From Geodermatophilus arenarius (GTDB lineage: Bacteria > Actinomycetota > Actinomycetes > Mycobacteriales > Geodermatophilaceae): a stretch of DNA of 64,000 nt. Position numbers and translations under genes: made by a program. Below are positions 53,599-62,643 of the stretch, one piece after another (the stretch's first letter is position 1; each line of letters begins with the position of its first letter). Location of the stretch: positions 124,001-188,000 of the forward strand of contig NZ_JBHSGR010000002.1 of the NCBI RefSeq assembly GCF_042654585.1, in the 5' to 3' direction. The notes below the pieces were generated by a model. It saw nothing but the letters and a program-made list of their open reading frames with translations, was not told the origin of the DNA and made no database searches.

Positions 53599-53768
53599 GC
53601 GAGGAGGAGCCGTCCCCGTCGGGAAGGCAGCGCCAGCTGCCCGTGTTCCACTGCCCGTACTGCGGGGACGAGGAGCTGACCCCGCACGGGGACGGGGGCG
53701 AGTGGCACTGCGCCGCGTGCCTGCGGACCTTCACCGTCCGGCTCACCGGGACAGGAGTGCAGGCATGA
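53595..53768 (+). CDS. Small zinc-ribbon protein of the sulfur operon
   Basis: 57 residues. Two CxxC pairs (FHCPYCGDEE and WHCAACLRTF) form a zinc ribbon, preceded by an acidic N-terminus. GTG start overlaps the sulfite reductase stop (GTGA) and its own stop overlaps the cysH ATG (ATGA). The position suggests a helper for sulfite reductase or cysH, for example metal or cluster delivery; function unproven. Confidence 0.85.
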   Translation: MSEEEPSPSGRQRQLPVFHCPYCGDEELTPHGDGGEWHCAACLRTFTVRLTGTGVQA

Positions 53769-54475
53769 CGACCGCCGTCCGGCCCACGCCGGAGCTCGCC
53801 GCCGAGGCCGACGCCCGCTTCGAGGGCATCGCCGACCCCGTCGAGCAGGCCCTCGCCGTGCTGCGCTGGGCCGGGGAGACCTTCGGCGACGACTTCGCCG
53901 TCACCTCGTCGATGGCCGACGGGCTCCTCGCGCACCTGGCCTCCCGGGCGGTGCCGGGGGTCAACGTGGTCTTCCTCGACACCGGCTACCACTTCGCCGA
54001 GACGATCGGCACGCGGGACTGGATCAGCAGCGTCCTGCCCATCACGCTCGTGAACGTGACGCCGCCGCGGACGGTGGCCGAGCAGGACGCCGAGCACGGC
54101 CCGGCGCTGCACGACCGCGACCCGGACCTGTGCTGCTCGCTGCGCAAGGTGCAGCCGCTGGCCACCGCGCTGGCCGGCTACGCCGCGTGGGGCTCGGGCG
54201 TCCGCCGCGACGAGGCCGCCACCCGCGCGGGCACGAGGGTCGTCGACTGGGACGCCAAGCGGGGCATGGTGAAGGTCAACCCGCTGGCCGCCTGGACGCA
54301 GGACGACGTCGACGCCTACATCGCCGAGCACCAGGTGCCGGTCAACCCGCTGCAGGAGATCGGGTACGCCTCGATCGGCTGCGCGCCGTGCACCCGCCCG
54401 GTCGCTCCGGGCGAGGACCCGCGTGCCGGGCGCTGGGCCGGCCGCGGCAAGACCGAGTGCGGCCTGCACCTGTAG
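53765..54475 (+). CDS. cysH: Phospho-/adenylyl-sulfate reductase
   Basis: 236 residues. The [4Fe-4S] cysteines of the APS-reductase subgroup are present: LCCSLRKV, IGCAPCTR, and the C-terminal catalytic KTECGLHL. Core motifs: AVTSSMADGLLAHL (nucleotide loop) and FLDTGYHFAET. It reduces activated sulfate to sulfite for the enzyme encoded upstream. ATG at 53765 overlaps the zinc-ribbon gene's stop. Confidence 0.95.
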   Translation: MTTAVRPTPELAAEADARFEGIADPVEQALAVLRWAGETFGDDFAVTSSMADGLLAHLASRAVPGVNVVFLDTGYHFAETIGTRDWISSVLPITLVNVTPPRTVAEQDAEHGPALHDRDPDLCCSLRKVQPLATALAGYAAWGSGVRRDEAATRAGTRVVDWDAKRGMVKVNPLAAWTQDDVDAYIAEHQVPVNPLQEIGYASIGCAPCTRPVAPGEDPRAGRWAGRGKTECGLHL

Positions 54476-54487
54476 GAGCATCCCGAC

Positions 54488-54781
54488 GTGCCCCGGCCGC
54501 CGCGCCTGTCCCCCGACGAGGTCGCGGCCGGGCTGCGCGCGCTGCCGCTGTGGTCCGGTGACGTCACCGGCCTGCACCGGACCGTGCAGCTGTCCTCGTT
54601 CCGCGCCGCGGTGGAGGCGATCGTCGCCATCGCCGACGTCGCCGAGGAGATGGACCACCACCCCGACGTCGACCTGCGCTGGCGGACGCTGCACCTCACC
54701 CTCGTCAGCCACTCCGAGGACGGGGTGAGCGCGCTCGACCTCGAGCTCGCCCGCCGCATCGACGAGCTGCTGCCCGGCTAG
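54488..54781 (+). CDS. Pterin-4a-carbinolamine dehydratase (PCD/DCoH)
   Basis: 97 residues, normal for PCD. Conserved site EEMDHHPDVDLRWRTLHLTL (metal-free His-His-Pro motif) near 57-76. It dehydrates 4a-hydroxytetrahydrobiopterin or acts with molybdopterin; related proteins are common in actinobacteria. Starts 12 nt after cysH on the same strand, so it is in the sulfur operon, though its link to sulfur is unclear. Confidence 0.9.
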   Translation: MPRPPRLSPDEVAAGLRALPLWSGDVTGLHRTVQLSSFRAAVEAIVAIADVAEEMDHHPDVDLRWRTLHLTLVSHSEDGVSALDLELARRIDELLPG

Positions 54782-54815
54782 GCGGAGGACCCCGTCCCGG
54801 CCCGCCGGACGGTGC

Positions 54816-55208
54816 TCAGTCCTCGACCGGCAGCACCAGCAGCCGCAGCAGCCGGTCGGCCTCGGCGTCGGGGTCCTCGGTGAGCCCGGTGTGCACCGGG
54901 CCGGGCTGGACGACGGTGCTGCGCGGCGCGGTGAGCCAGCGGAACCGCGAGCCGAGCGCCTCCCGGCCCGCGGCGCCGGCGGCGGGGTCGGCGGCGCACA
55001 CGTCGGCGGCGGCCTGCAGCGCGCGGCCGATGGCGGCGGGGTCGGCGGTCGGGTCCAGCGCGCGCAGCCGGTCGACGTCGAGGTGCACCCGGCTGCCCAG
55101 GTAGTCGCGCTGCCGGCAGTAGACGAGGACGCCGGCGTTGAGCGCCTCGCCCCGCTCCACCCGCGGCACCACCCGCAGGACGGCGTACTCGAAGGTCTCC
55201 CGGCTCAC
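54816..55208 (-). CDS. DUF3037 protein, partner of HipA-like kinase
   Basis: 130 residues. DUF3037 pattern: TFEYAVLRVVPRVERGEALN, GVLVYCRQRDYLG and ALDPTADPAAIGRALQAA. Its GTG overlaps the stop of the HipA-like kinase in GTGA. The two-gene unit recurs in diverse bacteria, where DUF3037 always follows the kinase; its role is not known. Confidence 0.88.
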   Translation of the reverse strand: MSRETFEYAVLRVVPRVERGEALNAGVLVYCRQRDYLGSRVHLDVDRLRALDPTADPAAIGRALQAAADVCAADPAAGAAGREALGSRFRWLTAPRSTVVQPGPVHTGLTEDPDAEADRLLRLLVLPVED

Positions 55209-56062
55209 CGCTGGGTCACCCCCGGCGGCGGGGGCGGGCCCAGCCAGGCCGGCCGGTTCTCCCCGCGCGGCGAGCGGCGGCGTGCCCCCGCGCCCGCGGC
55301 GGCCGCGGCCACCACGCCGGGCAGCCACGCGTCGCGGGCGGCCAGGCGGGCCAGCAGCTGGGACGCGTAGCGCTCCCGGACGGCGGCCGGCGGCTCGCCG
55401 GGCTCCGGTCCCTCGAGCCAGTCGTCGGGCACCTGTGCCAGCACCCGCTCCAGCAGCGGCCGGGTGACCCGCGGCGCGAGGTCGGCGTCGGCGGCGCGCA
55501 GGTCCGGCGAGCACTCCACCAGCGCGTGCTGGGCGGCGTCGTAGGGGCGGGCGACGGCGGCCGGCGCCCCCGCCCACGAGTGGTGGAAGGTGAGCGCGGC
55601 GCCGTGGTCGATCAGCTGCAGCCGGCCGTGCCAGAACAGCATGTTGGGGTTGCGCCAGGACCGGTCGACGTTGCCCACCAGCGCGTCGAACCACAGCACC
55701 CGGCCGGCCAGCTCGGGCTCGACCTCGCCCACCCCGGCCTCGAAGTCCAGGGCGCCGGGCAGGTAGTCCAGCCCCAGGTTGCGCCCGGCCGAGCGCTGCA
55801 GCAGCTCCTGCACCTCGGGGTCGGGCTCGCCCACGGCCAGCTCCGGGACGACGTCGACGGTGACCAGCGCCGGCACCGGCAGCGCCAGCGCCCGGGCCAG
55901 CTCGCCGCACACCACCTCCGCCACCAGCACCCGCACGCCCTGGCCGGCGGCCCGCCACTTGACCACGTAGGTGCCGAGGTCGTCGGCCTCCATGAGCCCG
56001 GGCAGCGAGCCCCCCTCGCGCAGCGGGGTGACGTAGCGGGTGGCGGTGACGGCGGGCAGCAC
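55205..56062 (-). CDS. HipA-family kinase-like protein
   Basis: 285 residues from the GTG at 56062. A compact HipA/PI4K-like fold: GTYVVKWRAAGQGVRVL (ATP lysine near 35), DALVGNVDRSWRNPNMLF (catalytic loop near 142) and LIDHGAALTFHH (DFG-like metal site near 166). HipA toxins phosphorylate GltX; this subgroup is distinct and lacks an HTH antitoxin, having DUF3037 instead. Its target is unknown. Confidence 0.88.
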   Translation of the reverse strand: MLPAVTATRYVTPLREGGSLPGLMEADDLGTYVVKWRAAGQGVRVLVAEVVCGELARALALPVPALVTVDVVPELAVGEPDPEVQELLQRSAGRNLGLDYLPGALDFEAGVGEVEPELAGRVLWFDALVGNVDRSWRNPNMLFWHGRLQLIDHGAALTFHHSWAGAPAAVARPYDAAQHALVECSPDLRAADADLAPRVTRPLLERVLAQVPDDWLEGPEPGEPPAAVRERYASQLLARLAARDAWLPGVVAAAAAGAGARRRSPRGENRPAWLGPPPPPGVTQR

Positions 56063-56563
56063 AGTGCCGGTCAACCTACGCCGGTCCGGATCCCGACCAC
56101 GGGCCCGTTCCGGGCCGTGTCGCCCGAGGGCCTGCGCGACACACCGCTCACCCGTCCAGGCGGGCCACGCGCCCCCGCCACCCCGCCGCCGACCCGGCCG
56201 GGGCGTCAGGACCCGTGACGCCACCGACCTCCGGCCGGGGCGTCGAGGCGACGATCCCGCGTCGCTCCGCCTTCCCCGACGCGGACCCGACCGTCATGCT
56301 GCGGCCGCACGGGGACGTGCACGGCTGTCACACGCTCCCGGGGCACCACGGGGGGCGACGGGCGGAGCGCGCTGTGGACGGACGGGGACGGGTGCGGGTG
56401 CTCCCCCGGTGCCGGCTGTCCGGTGTCACGCCGGACCTCGAGCCGCGCCCGTGTCGCCGGGACGACGGCCCCCGCTCCCGCGTCCCCCGACCCTCGGCGG
56501 ACGCAGGGCTGCCGCCGCCGGCCGAGGGGTGACCGGCCCGGCCACCGGGACGAGGGAGGGACC
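56063..56563. other. Intergenic region, HipA-like kinase/MMPL gene
   Basis: About 500 nt of very GC-rich DNA. A 13-nt direct repeat CGGCCGGGGCGTC occurs at 56195-56207 and 56232-56244, 37 nt apart. A GTG frame (56215-56532) is open but shows no recognisable product, so I do not call it a gene. Otherwise nothing is seen. Confidence 0.5.
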
Positions 56564-58756
56564 GTGTTCGAGGCACTGGGTCGCGCCGTGTACCGGAGGC
56601 GCCGGTGGGTCCTGGCGCTGTCGGTGGCGTTCGTCGCCTTCGCCGGCGTCTGGGGTACCGGCGTCTTCGGCCAGATGACCGGCGGCGGGTTCTTCGACCC
56701 CGACAGCGAGAGTTCCCGGGCCGCGGAGGTGGCCGAGCACGAGCTGGGCCGCAGCGCGGCCGACGTCGTGGTCCTGTACTCCAGCGACGCGTCGACGGTC
56801 GACGACCCGGCCTACGCCGAGGCGGTCACCTCCACGCTCGGCGCCCTGCCCGAGGACGACGTGCTGCGCACGGTGTCCTGGTTCGACACGGGCGCGTCCT
56901 CCCTGGTGAGCGAGGACCGGCGCAGCACCTACGCCGTCCTCAGCCTGCGCGGCGACGAGGACGGGCGCGAGGACGTCCTCGACGCCATCGAGGGCGACCT
57001 GGCCGCCCCTGGGCTGACCACCCGGATCGGCGGCGAGGTGACCCTCAACCGGGACATGAACGTCCTGGTGAGCGAGGACATCGCGACGGCCGAGACCATC
57101 TCGCTGCCGGTCCTGGCGGTCCTGCTCGTCGTCGTCTTCGGTGGCCTCGCCGCGGCCGCCCTGCCCCTGGCGATCGGGGTGACCGCGATCCTCGGCTCGT
57201 TCGCGGCCCTGCGCGCCTTCGGACTGGTCACCGACGTGTCGATCTTCGCGGTCAACGTGGTCACCGTGCTCGGCCTCGGGCTGGCCATCGACTACGGGCT
57301 GTTCGTGGTCAGCCGGTTCCGCGAGGAGGTGCGCCGGCAGGCGACGGTGGAGGACGCCCTCGCCCGGACCATGGCGACCGCCGGGCGCACGGTCGCCGTC
57401 TCCGGCATCACCGTGGCGGTCTCACTCGCGGGCCTGCTGATCTTCCCGCAGGTGTTCCTGCGGTCGATGGGCTTCGGCGGCATGAGCGCCGTGTTCATCG
57501 CGATGCTCGCCGCACTCACCCTGCTGCCGGCGCTGCTGGCCGTGCTCGGTCCCCGCGTCGACGCCCTGTCGGTGCGGCGCCCGGTGCGTCGACGGCGGCG
57601 CCCGGCGCACGCGGACGTCGAACGGAACGGGGTCTGGTACCGCATCGCGCACAGCGTCATGCGCCGTCCGGTCCTGTACACGCTGGTCGTGGGGGCGCTG
57701 CTCGTCGCGCTGGCCCTGCCGTTCACGCGCGCGGAGTTCGGCGGCATCGACGTGCGCGCCATGCCCGAGGGCGCGGAGAGCCGGGTGGTCGCCGAGACGA
57801 TCGAGCGGGACTTCCCGCCGAGCCCGTCCGGTCCGGTCGAGGCGGTCCTCACCCTCCCCGCTCCTGCCGACAACCCGGAGGGCGGCGCTGCGCTGCAGTC
57901 CTACGTCGCCGCCGTCGAGGCCGTCCCACGGGTGGACGGCGCCACGGTCGCCGAGGTCGCCGGCAGCACGGCACGGGTGGTGGTCGCCGCGGACGTGAAC
58001 GCGATGGGGGCCGAGGGCCGGGACCTGGTGGCCGCGGTCCGGCAGGTGCCCGCGCCGGACGGCGCCGAGGTCCTCGTCGGCGGCACCGGCGCGGTGTACG
58101 CCGACCTGCTGGACAGCCTGGGTGCGCTGCTGCCCTGGATGGCGCTGCTGGTGGCGGTGACGTCGTCCGTCCTGCTGTTCCTGGCCTTCGGGTCGGTCGT
58201 GCTGCCGCTCAAGGCCGTGCTCGTGAACGTCCTGTCGCTGGGCGCCTCCTTCGGCGCGCTGGTGTGGATCTTCCAGGACGGCAACCTCTCCGGCGTCCTG
58301 GGCTTCACCCCGACCGGGTTCATCGAGGCCACCTCACCGATCCTGGTGCTGGCCATCGTCTTCGGGCTGTCGATGGACTACGAGGTCTTCCTCATGTCCC
58401 GGATCCGCGAGCAGTACGACCTGACCGGCGACAACACCGCCGCCGTCGCCACCGGGCTGCAGCGCACCGGCGGGATCATCACCAGCGCGGCACTGCTGCT
58501 GCTCGTGGTGATCGGCGCGTTCTCCGTCTCCGGCGTCGTGCTGATCAAGATGATCGGCGTGGCCATGCTCATCGCCATCGTGGTCGACGCGACGGTGGTG
58601 CGGACCCTGCTGGTACCCGCGACGATGCGGCTGCTGGGCCGGGCCAACTGGTGGGCGCCGGGACCGCTGGGCCGGCTCTACGCCCGCTACGGCATCCGCG
58701 AGTCCGACGTCGCGCCCGTGCACGCGGCCGGCCGGCACCTGGCCGGGGTGCGCTGA
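56564..58756 (+). CDS. MMPL/RND-family membrane transporter
   Basis: 730 residues, RND superfamily with 11-12 membrane helices in two halves. Each half has a proton-relay aspartate motif: IDYGLFVVSRFREEV (near 247) and MDYEVFLMSRIREQY (near 605). Two extracytoplasmic domains lie between helices 1-2 and 7-8. Family members export lipids, siderophores or drugs (MmpL type). GTG start with a GAGGGA ribosome binding site at 6 nt. Confidence 0.93.
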   Translation: MFEALGRAVYRRRRWVLALSVAFVAFAGVWGTGVFGQMTGGGFFDPDSESSRAAEVAEHELGRSAADVVVLYSSDASTVDDPAYAEAVTSTLGALPEDDVLRTVSWFDTGASSLVSEDRRSTYAVLSLRGDEDGREDVLDAIEGDLAAPGLTTRIGGEVTLNRDMNVLVSEDIATAETISLPVLAVLLVVVFGGLAAAALPLAIGVTAILGSFAALRAFGLVTDVSIFAVNVVTVLGLGLAIDYGLFVVSRFREEVRRQATVEDALARTMATAGRTVAVSGITVAVSLAGLLIFPQVFLRSMGFGGMSAVFIAMLAALTLLPALLAVLGPRVDALSVRRPVRRRRRPAHADVERNGVWYRIAHSVMRRPVLYTLVVGALLVALALPFTRAEFGGIDVRAMPEGAESRVVAETIERDFPPSPSGPVEAVLTLPAPADNPEGGAALQSYVAAVEAVPRVDGATVAEVAGSTARVVVAADVNAMGAEGRDLVAAVRQVPAPDGAEVLVGGTGAVYADLLDSLGALLPWMALLVAVTSSVLLFLAFGSVVLPLKAVLVNVLSLGASFGALVWIFQDGNLSGVLGFTPTGFIEATSPILVLAIVFGLSMDYEVFLMSRIREQYDLTGDNTAAVATGLQRTGGIITSAALLLLVVIGAFSVSGVVLIKMIGVAMLIAIVVDATVVRTLLVPATMRLLGRANWWAPGPLGRLYARYGIRESDVAPVHAAGRHLAGVR

Positions 58757-58810
58757 GCCGGCGGCGCCGGCCACCGCCCGTCGCCGTGGCACGGCGCACA
58801 GACTCGGCCC

Positions 58811-59359
58811 ATGGGTCTCCTCCGTGCCGTCTCCCCCGCCGACCTGCGCGACGCGCCGCTCACCTACGCCGAGGTCGGCGCCACGCGCGCCGCCGAGCTC
58901 CCCGCCGGCTACCGCACCGGCACGTGGACCGAGGTCGTCGGCTCCGGCCGCGCGGCGTTCGAGCGGGTCGCCGCGGCGGTGTTCGCCTGGGCGCCGCAGT
59001 GCAGCACCGGCCTGCGGGTGCGCGCGACCGGCTCGCCCGGCGAGGTCGGCACCGTCGTCGTCCTCACCGCGGGGCTGCCGCGGCTGGGCTATGACATCCC
59101 CTGCCGGGTCGTCTGGGCGTCGACGACCGGCGACGAGCGCGGCTTCGCCTACGGCTCGCTGCCCGGCCACCCCGAGAGCGGCGAGGAGTGCTTCACCGTC
59201 CGGCTGGACCCCGGCGGCGACGTCGTCGCCTCGATCCGGGTGTTCTCCCGGCTGGCCTCCCCCGCCGCCCGCCTCGTGCCGCCGGCGAGCTGGGCCCTGC
59301 AGCGGCTGGCCACCGCCCGCTACCGGGCGACGCTGCGCCGGGCCGCCCGCGACCGATGA
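58811..59359 (+). CDS. DUF1990 protein
   Basis: 182 residues. Whole-length DUF1990: PLTYAEVGATRAAELPAGYR, GRAAFERVAAAVFAWAPQ, GYGSLPGHPESGEECFTVRL-like segment, and a C-terminal RLATARYRATLRRA. Folded alpha/beta; function unknown. ATG start; its stop overlaps the serine hydrolase start in ATGA. Confidence 0.92.
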   Translation: MGLLRAVSPADLRDAPLTYAEVGATRAAELPAGYRTGTWTEVVGSGRAAFERVAAAVFAWAPQCSTGLRVRATGSPGEVGTVVVLTAGLPRLGYDIPCRVVWASTTGDERGFAYGSLPGHPESGEECFTVRLDPGGDVVASIRVFSRLASPAARLVPPASWALQRLATARYRATLRRAARDR

Positions 59360-60543
59360 GCCCGGGCTCCCCGGGCGGTCACCCCTGCATGGGTCCGGCC
59401 GAGGAGATCGAGCAGGTGGTGTCCGGCGCCGTGGCGGCCGGGGCGGTGCCGGGCGCCGCGTGGCTGGTGCGGCGCGGGGACGAGGTGGTCCGCGGCGCGG
59501 CAGGCACCCACACCCCGGGCGGGGACGACCCGGTCGCCCCGGACACCGTCTTCCGCATCTCCTCGGTGACCAAGCCGGTGGTGGCCACGGCCGCGCTCAC
59601 CCTCGTCGACGACGGCACGCTGGCCCTCGACGAGCCGGTGGACCGGCTGCTGCCCGAGCTGGCCGGCCGGCGGGTGCTCGCCGACCCCGCCGACGCGGGC
59701 GCGGGCACGGTCGAGGCGCGGCGGGCGGTCACGGTGCGCGACGTCCTCACCTCCCGGCTCGGCCTGGGCATCGACTTCACCGCGCCGTGGCCCACCCCGA
59801 CCGTCGCCGCGCTCGGTGAGGCGGGCCTGCCCGCCGGGCCGCCGGCACCGCAGGCCGCTCCCCCGCCGGACGAGTGGCTGCGCCGGGTGGCCGGCGTCCC
59901 GCTGGCGCACCAGCCCGGCGAGCGCTGGCTCTACCACACCGGCGCGAGCGTGCTCGGCGTCCTCGTGGCCCGCGCGGCCGGCCGGCCGCTGCCCGAGGTG
60001 CTCGCCGAGCGGGTGCTGGTCCCGCTCGGGATGACCGACACCGGCTTCGGCGTGCCGGCGCCGGCCCGCGGCCGGTTCGGCCCGCACTGGACGCCGCCGG
60101 ACGAGCGGGGCCGGCGGCAGCTGTACGACCCCGCCGACGGCCAGTGGGCGTCCCCGCCGCCCTTCCCCGACGGCGGGGACGGCCTGGTCTCCACCGTCGA
60201 CGACCTCGCCGTCCTCGCCCGGGTGCTGCTCGCCGGCGGGGAGCCGGTGCTGCGCGAGCAGACGGTGCGGGCGATGCTCACCGAGCAGGCCGGCCCGGTC
60301 GACGACGAGGGCGGCGGCTGGGGCCTGGGCCTCGGCGTCCGCCGCACCGACGAGCCCGGCGGCCGGCACGCCGGCTCCTTCGGCTGGGACGGCGGGCTGG
60401 GCAGCACCTGGTGGACCGACCCGGTCACCGGCACCACCGCGGTCCTGCTGACCAACCAGATGTGGTCCTCGCCGGCGCCGCCGGCGGTCTTCGAGGCCTT
60501 CCGTTCGGTGGCCTTCCGCGCGGTCGCGTCCGGTCCCCGCTAG
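59356..60543 (+). CDS. Serine hydrolase, class C beta-lactamase fold
   Basis: 395 residues from the ATG at 59356; a second ATG at 59389 may be used. Ser-x-x-Lys motif SVTK (near 68-71), Tyr motif YHTGAS (near 194), and HAGSFGWDGG as the third (K/H)xG box. No signal peptide is seen, so it is probably a cytoplasmic esterase or peptidase, not a secreted beta-lactamase. Coupled to DUF1990. Confidence 0.9.
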   Translation: MSPGSPGGHPCMGPAEEIEQVVSGAVAAGAVPGAAWLVRRGDEVVRGAAGTHTPGGDDPVAPDTVFRISSVTKPVVATAALTLVDDGTLALDEPVDRLLPELAGRRVLADPADAGAGTVEARRAVTVRDVLTSRLGLGIDFTAPWPTPTVAALGEAGLPAGPPAPQAAPPPDEWLRRVAGVPLAHQPGERWLYHTGASVLGVLVARAAGRPLPEVLAERVLVPLGMTDTGFGVPAPARGRFGPHWTPPDERGRRQLYDPADGQWASPPPFPDGGDGLVSTVDDLAVLARVLLAGGEPVLREQTVRAMLTEQAGPVDDEGGGWGLGLGVRRTDEPGGRHAGSFGWDGGLGSTWWTDPVTGTTAVLLTNQMWSSPAPPAVFEAFRSVAFRAVASGPR

Positions 60544-60887
60544 GCGCGCCGGGCCGCCACCGCCGCGGCCACCCGCTCGACCAGGTCCTCGGGCACCGGG
60601 CGGCGGTAGGGCAGGTGCACCGCGTCCTTGCCCGAGCGGTGCGGCGCGACCTCGGCCTCCAGGTCGCCGTCGAACACGGGCACCGGGTAGAGCGCCGCGT
60701 GCCGCTTCCAGGCGGCGTAGTGCAGGCCGTAGCGGCCGCCGAGCACGGCGGCCGGCATGCCGTAGCGGATCGTCTCGGTGGCCCCGGGCATGCCGCGGAG
60801 CACGGCGGCACGCACCTGCTCCAGCGCCGTCCGGGCCTCCTCGGGCAGGGCCGCCAGGTACTCCTCGACGGTGGCGGGGACGGGCAT
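60540..60887 (-). CDS. DUF1801 protein (YdhG-like, frataxin-type fold)
   Basis: 115 residues. DUF1801 features: VEEYLAALPEEARTALEQVR, ETIRYGMPAAVLGGRYGLHY, KDAVHLPYRRPVPEDLV. Related proteins with a frataxin-like fold have been described as iron chaperones; no such role is shown here. Its TAG and the TAG of the convergent serine hydrolase share the sequence CTAG. Confidence 0.88.
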   Translation of the reverse strand: MPVPATVEEYLAALPEEARTALEQVRAAVLRGMPGATETIRYGMPAAVLGGRYGLHYAAWKRHAALYPVPVFDGDLEAEVAPHRSGKDAVHLPYRRPVPEDLVERVAAAVAARRA

Positions 60888-60960
60888 CGCGGGCTCCTCG
60901 GGGTCGCGCGGCTGCCGGGATGCTGCCGGGTGGCCGGCTCGGGCGCCAGACCGCGCGGCG

Positions 60961-61704
60961 CTAAGCGTCGCGGCGCTCGACCAGGCCCGCGCCCAGCACC
61001 CAGGCGGCGACCGCCCACGCCGCCGACACCGCCAGGCCCACCTGCCAGCTCGTCGGGACGGCGAGGAAGGGCTCCCCGCCCACCCGCAGCGCCGGCAGCG
61101 CCTGCGACAGCAGCTCGGCGGTCCGCCCGCCGGCCAGCGCCAGCGCGGGCGGGGCGACGAACACCAGCGCGACGCCCAGCCCGAGCGCGCCGGCGGTCGA
61201 GCGCAGCACGGCCCCGAGCCCGGCGGCGAGCACCGTCACCAGCACCGCGCCGGCCACCTGCAGGCCGGCCGACCGCAGCACGTCCGGGTCGTCGAGGGGC
61301 ACGCCGCCGGGCACCGCGACCAGCGTCCGCGCGGCCAGGGCGCACGCGGCCACCAGCAGCGCGGTGAGCAGCGCCGCCCACGCCGCGACGACGGCCGTCT
61401 TGGCCACCAGCAGCCGGGTGCGGCGCGGCACGGCGACCAGCGAGGACAGCGCCATCCCGCTGCCCAGGTCGGCGGTGACCGCGAGCACCCCGAGGACGAC
61501 GAGCACCACCTGGCCGAAGGCGAACCCGATCAGCGCGACGCCGACCGCGGCGTCCGGGTCCGGCGCCGTCGGCGTGGTGGCCGCGGCCAGCCACCCGAAC
61601 GCGCCGACGACGAGCAGGTAGACGGCGCTGCACCACCAGGTGGAGCGCAGCGTCCGCAGCTTGGTCCACTCGGCGCGCAGCACCGCCGTCAGGCCGACCC
61701 TCAC
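60961..61704 (-). CDS. ABC-2 type transporter permease
   Basis: 247 residues, about six membrane helices. Start RVGLTAVLRAEWTKLRTLRS is typical for permeases of ABC-2 exporters. A long helix-rich core with short loops follows. ATPase immediately upstream, 4-nt overlap. Substrate unknown. Confidence 0.9.
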   Translation of the reverse strand: MRVGLTAVLRAEWTKLRTLRSTWWCSAVYLLVVGAFGWLAAATTPTAPDPDAAVGVALIGFAFGQVVLVVLGVLAVTADLGSGMALSSLVAVPRRTRLLVAKTAVVAAWAALLTALLVAACALAARTLVAVPGGVPLDDPDVLRSAGLQVAGAVLVTVLAAGLGAVLRSTAGALGLGVALVFVAPPALALAGGRTAELLSQALPALRVGGEPFLAVPTSWQVGLAVSAAWAVAAWVLGAGLVERRDA

Positions 61705-62603
61705 GCCGCACCCGCCCGGTACTCGACGTCCTCGCCGGTCAGCTCCAGGTAGGCCGCCTCCAGCGAGGCGACCACCGGGGTCAGCTCGTGCACCGGCACC
61801 CGCGCGGCGAAGGCGACGTCGCCCACCGCGGCCGGGGCGAGGCCCTCCACCCGCAGCGCGCCGTCGGTCTCCAGCGCCACCCCGGCCCCGGCCCGGCGCA
61901 GCGCGGCGGCCAGCAGCGGCGCCTGCGGGCTGCGCACGCGCACCGCGGCGTGCCGGCCGAGGAGGTCGGCCATCGGGACGTCGGCGAGCAGCCGGCCGCG
62001 GCCGAGCACGACCAGGTGGTCGGCGGTGTCCTCCATCTCGCTCATCAGGTGGCTGGACACCAGCACCGTGCGGCCCTCGTCGGCGAGGTCGCGCAGCAGG
62101 CCGCGCACCCAGCGGATGCCCTCCGGGTCCAGGCCGTTGACCGGCTCGTCGAGCAGCAGCACCTCGGGGTCGCCGAGCAGCGCCGCGGCGATGCCGAGCC
62201 GCTGGCCCATCCCCAGCGAGAAGCCGCGCACCCGCTCGTGCGCCACCGCGCCGAGGCCGACCAGCTCGACGACGTCGTCCACCCGGGAGGCGGGCAGGCC
62301 GTTGCCCCGCGCCAGCGCGAGCAGGTGCGCGTACGCGGTGCGGCCGGGATGGCGCGCCCGCGGGTCCACCAGCGCGCCGACCCGCCGCATGGGCACGTCG
62401 AGGTCGCGGTAGGGCACGCCGAGCACCGTCGCCGTCCCGGCGGTGGGCCGGGTCAGGCCGAGCACGCAGCGCATCGTCGTCGTCTTGCCCGAGCCGTTCG
62501 GGCCGAGGAAGCCGGTCACCCGGCCCGGGTGCACGGTGAAGCCGACGTCGTCGACCGCGACCCGCGTCCGGTAGTGCTTGGTCAGCCCGTCGACCTCGAT
62601 CAC
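61701..62603 (-). CDS. ABC transporter ATP-binding protein
   Basis: 300 residues. Walker A GPNGSGKT, signature FSLGMGQRLGIAAAL, Walker B VLLLDEPVNGLD and switch SSHLMSEMED are all present. With the permease downstream it forms an ABC-2 transporter, probably of the antibiotic/bacteriocin-resistance group. ATG start at 62603; 40 nt from the FNT gene. Confidence 0.92.
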   Translation of the reverse strand: MIEVDGLTKHYRTRVAVDDVGFTVHPGRVTGFLGPNGSGKTTTMRCVLGLTRPTAGTATVLGVPYRDLDVPMRRVGALVDPRARHPGRTAYAHLLALARGNGLPASRVDDVVELVGLGAVAHERVRGFSLGMGQRLGIAAALLGDPEVLLLDEPVNGLDPEGIRWVRGLLRDLADEGRTVLVSSHLMSEMEDTADHLVVLGRGRLLADVPMADLLGRHAAVRVRSPQAPLLAAALRRAGAGVALETDGALRVEGLAPAAVGDVAFAARVPVHELTPVVASLEAAYLELTGEDVEYRAGAA

Positions 62604-62643
62604 GCGGACAGTGTGGCGACCGGAGGCCGGGGAGCCCGGCAGG

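Noticed and set aside
56215..56532. Possible 105-codon gene before the MMPL transporter
   Set aside because: GTG start without ribosome binding site or -10 box, Arg/Pro-rich product, no known motif.
59356..60543. Serine hydrolase as a beta-lactamase resistance gene
   Set aside because: The class C fold is shared with esterases; no signal peptide, and the Tyr motif is YHT, not the classical YSN.
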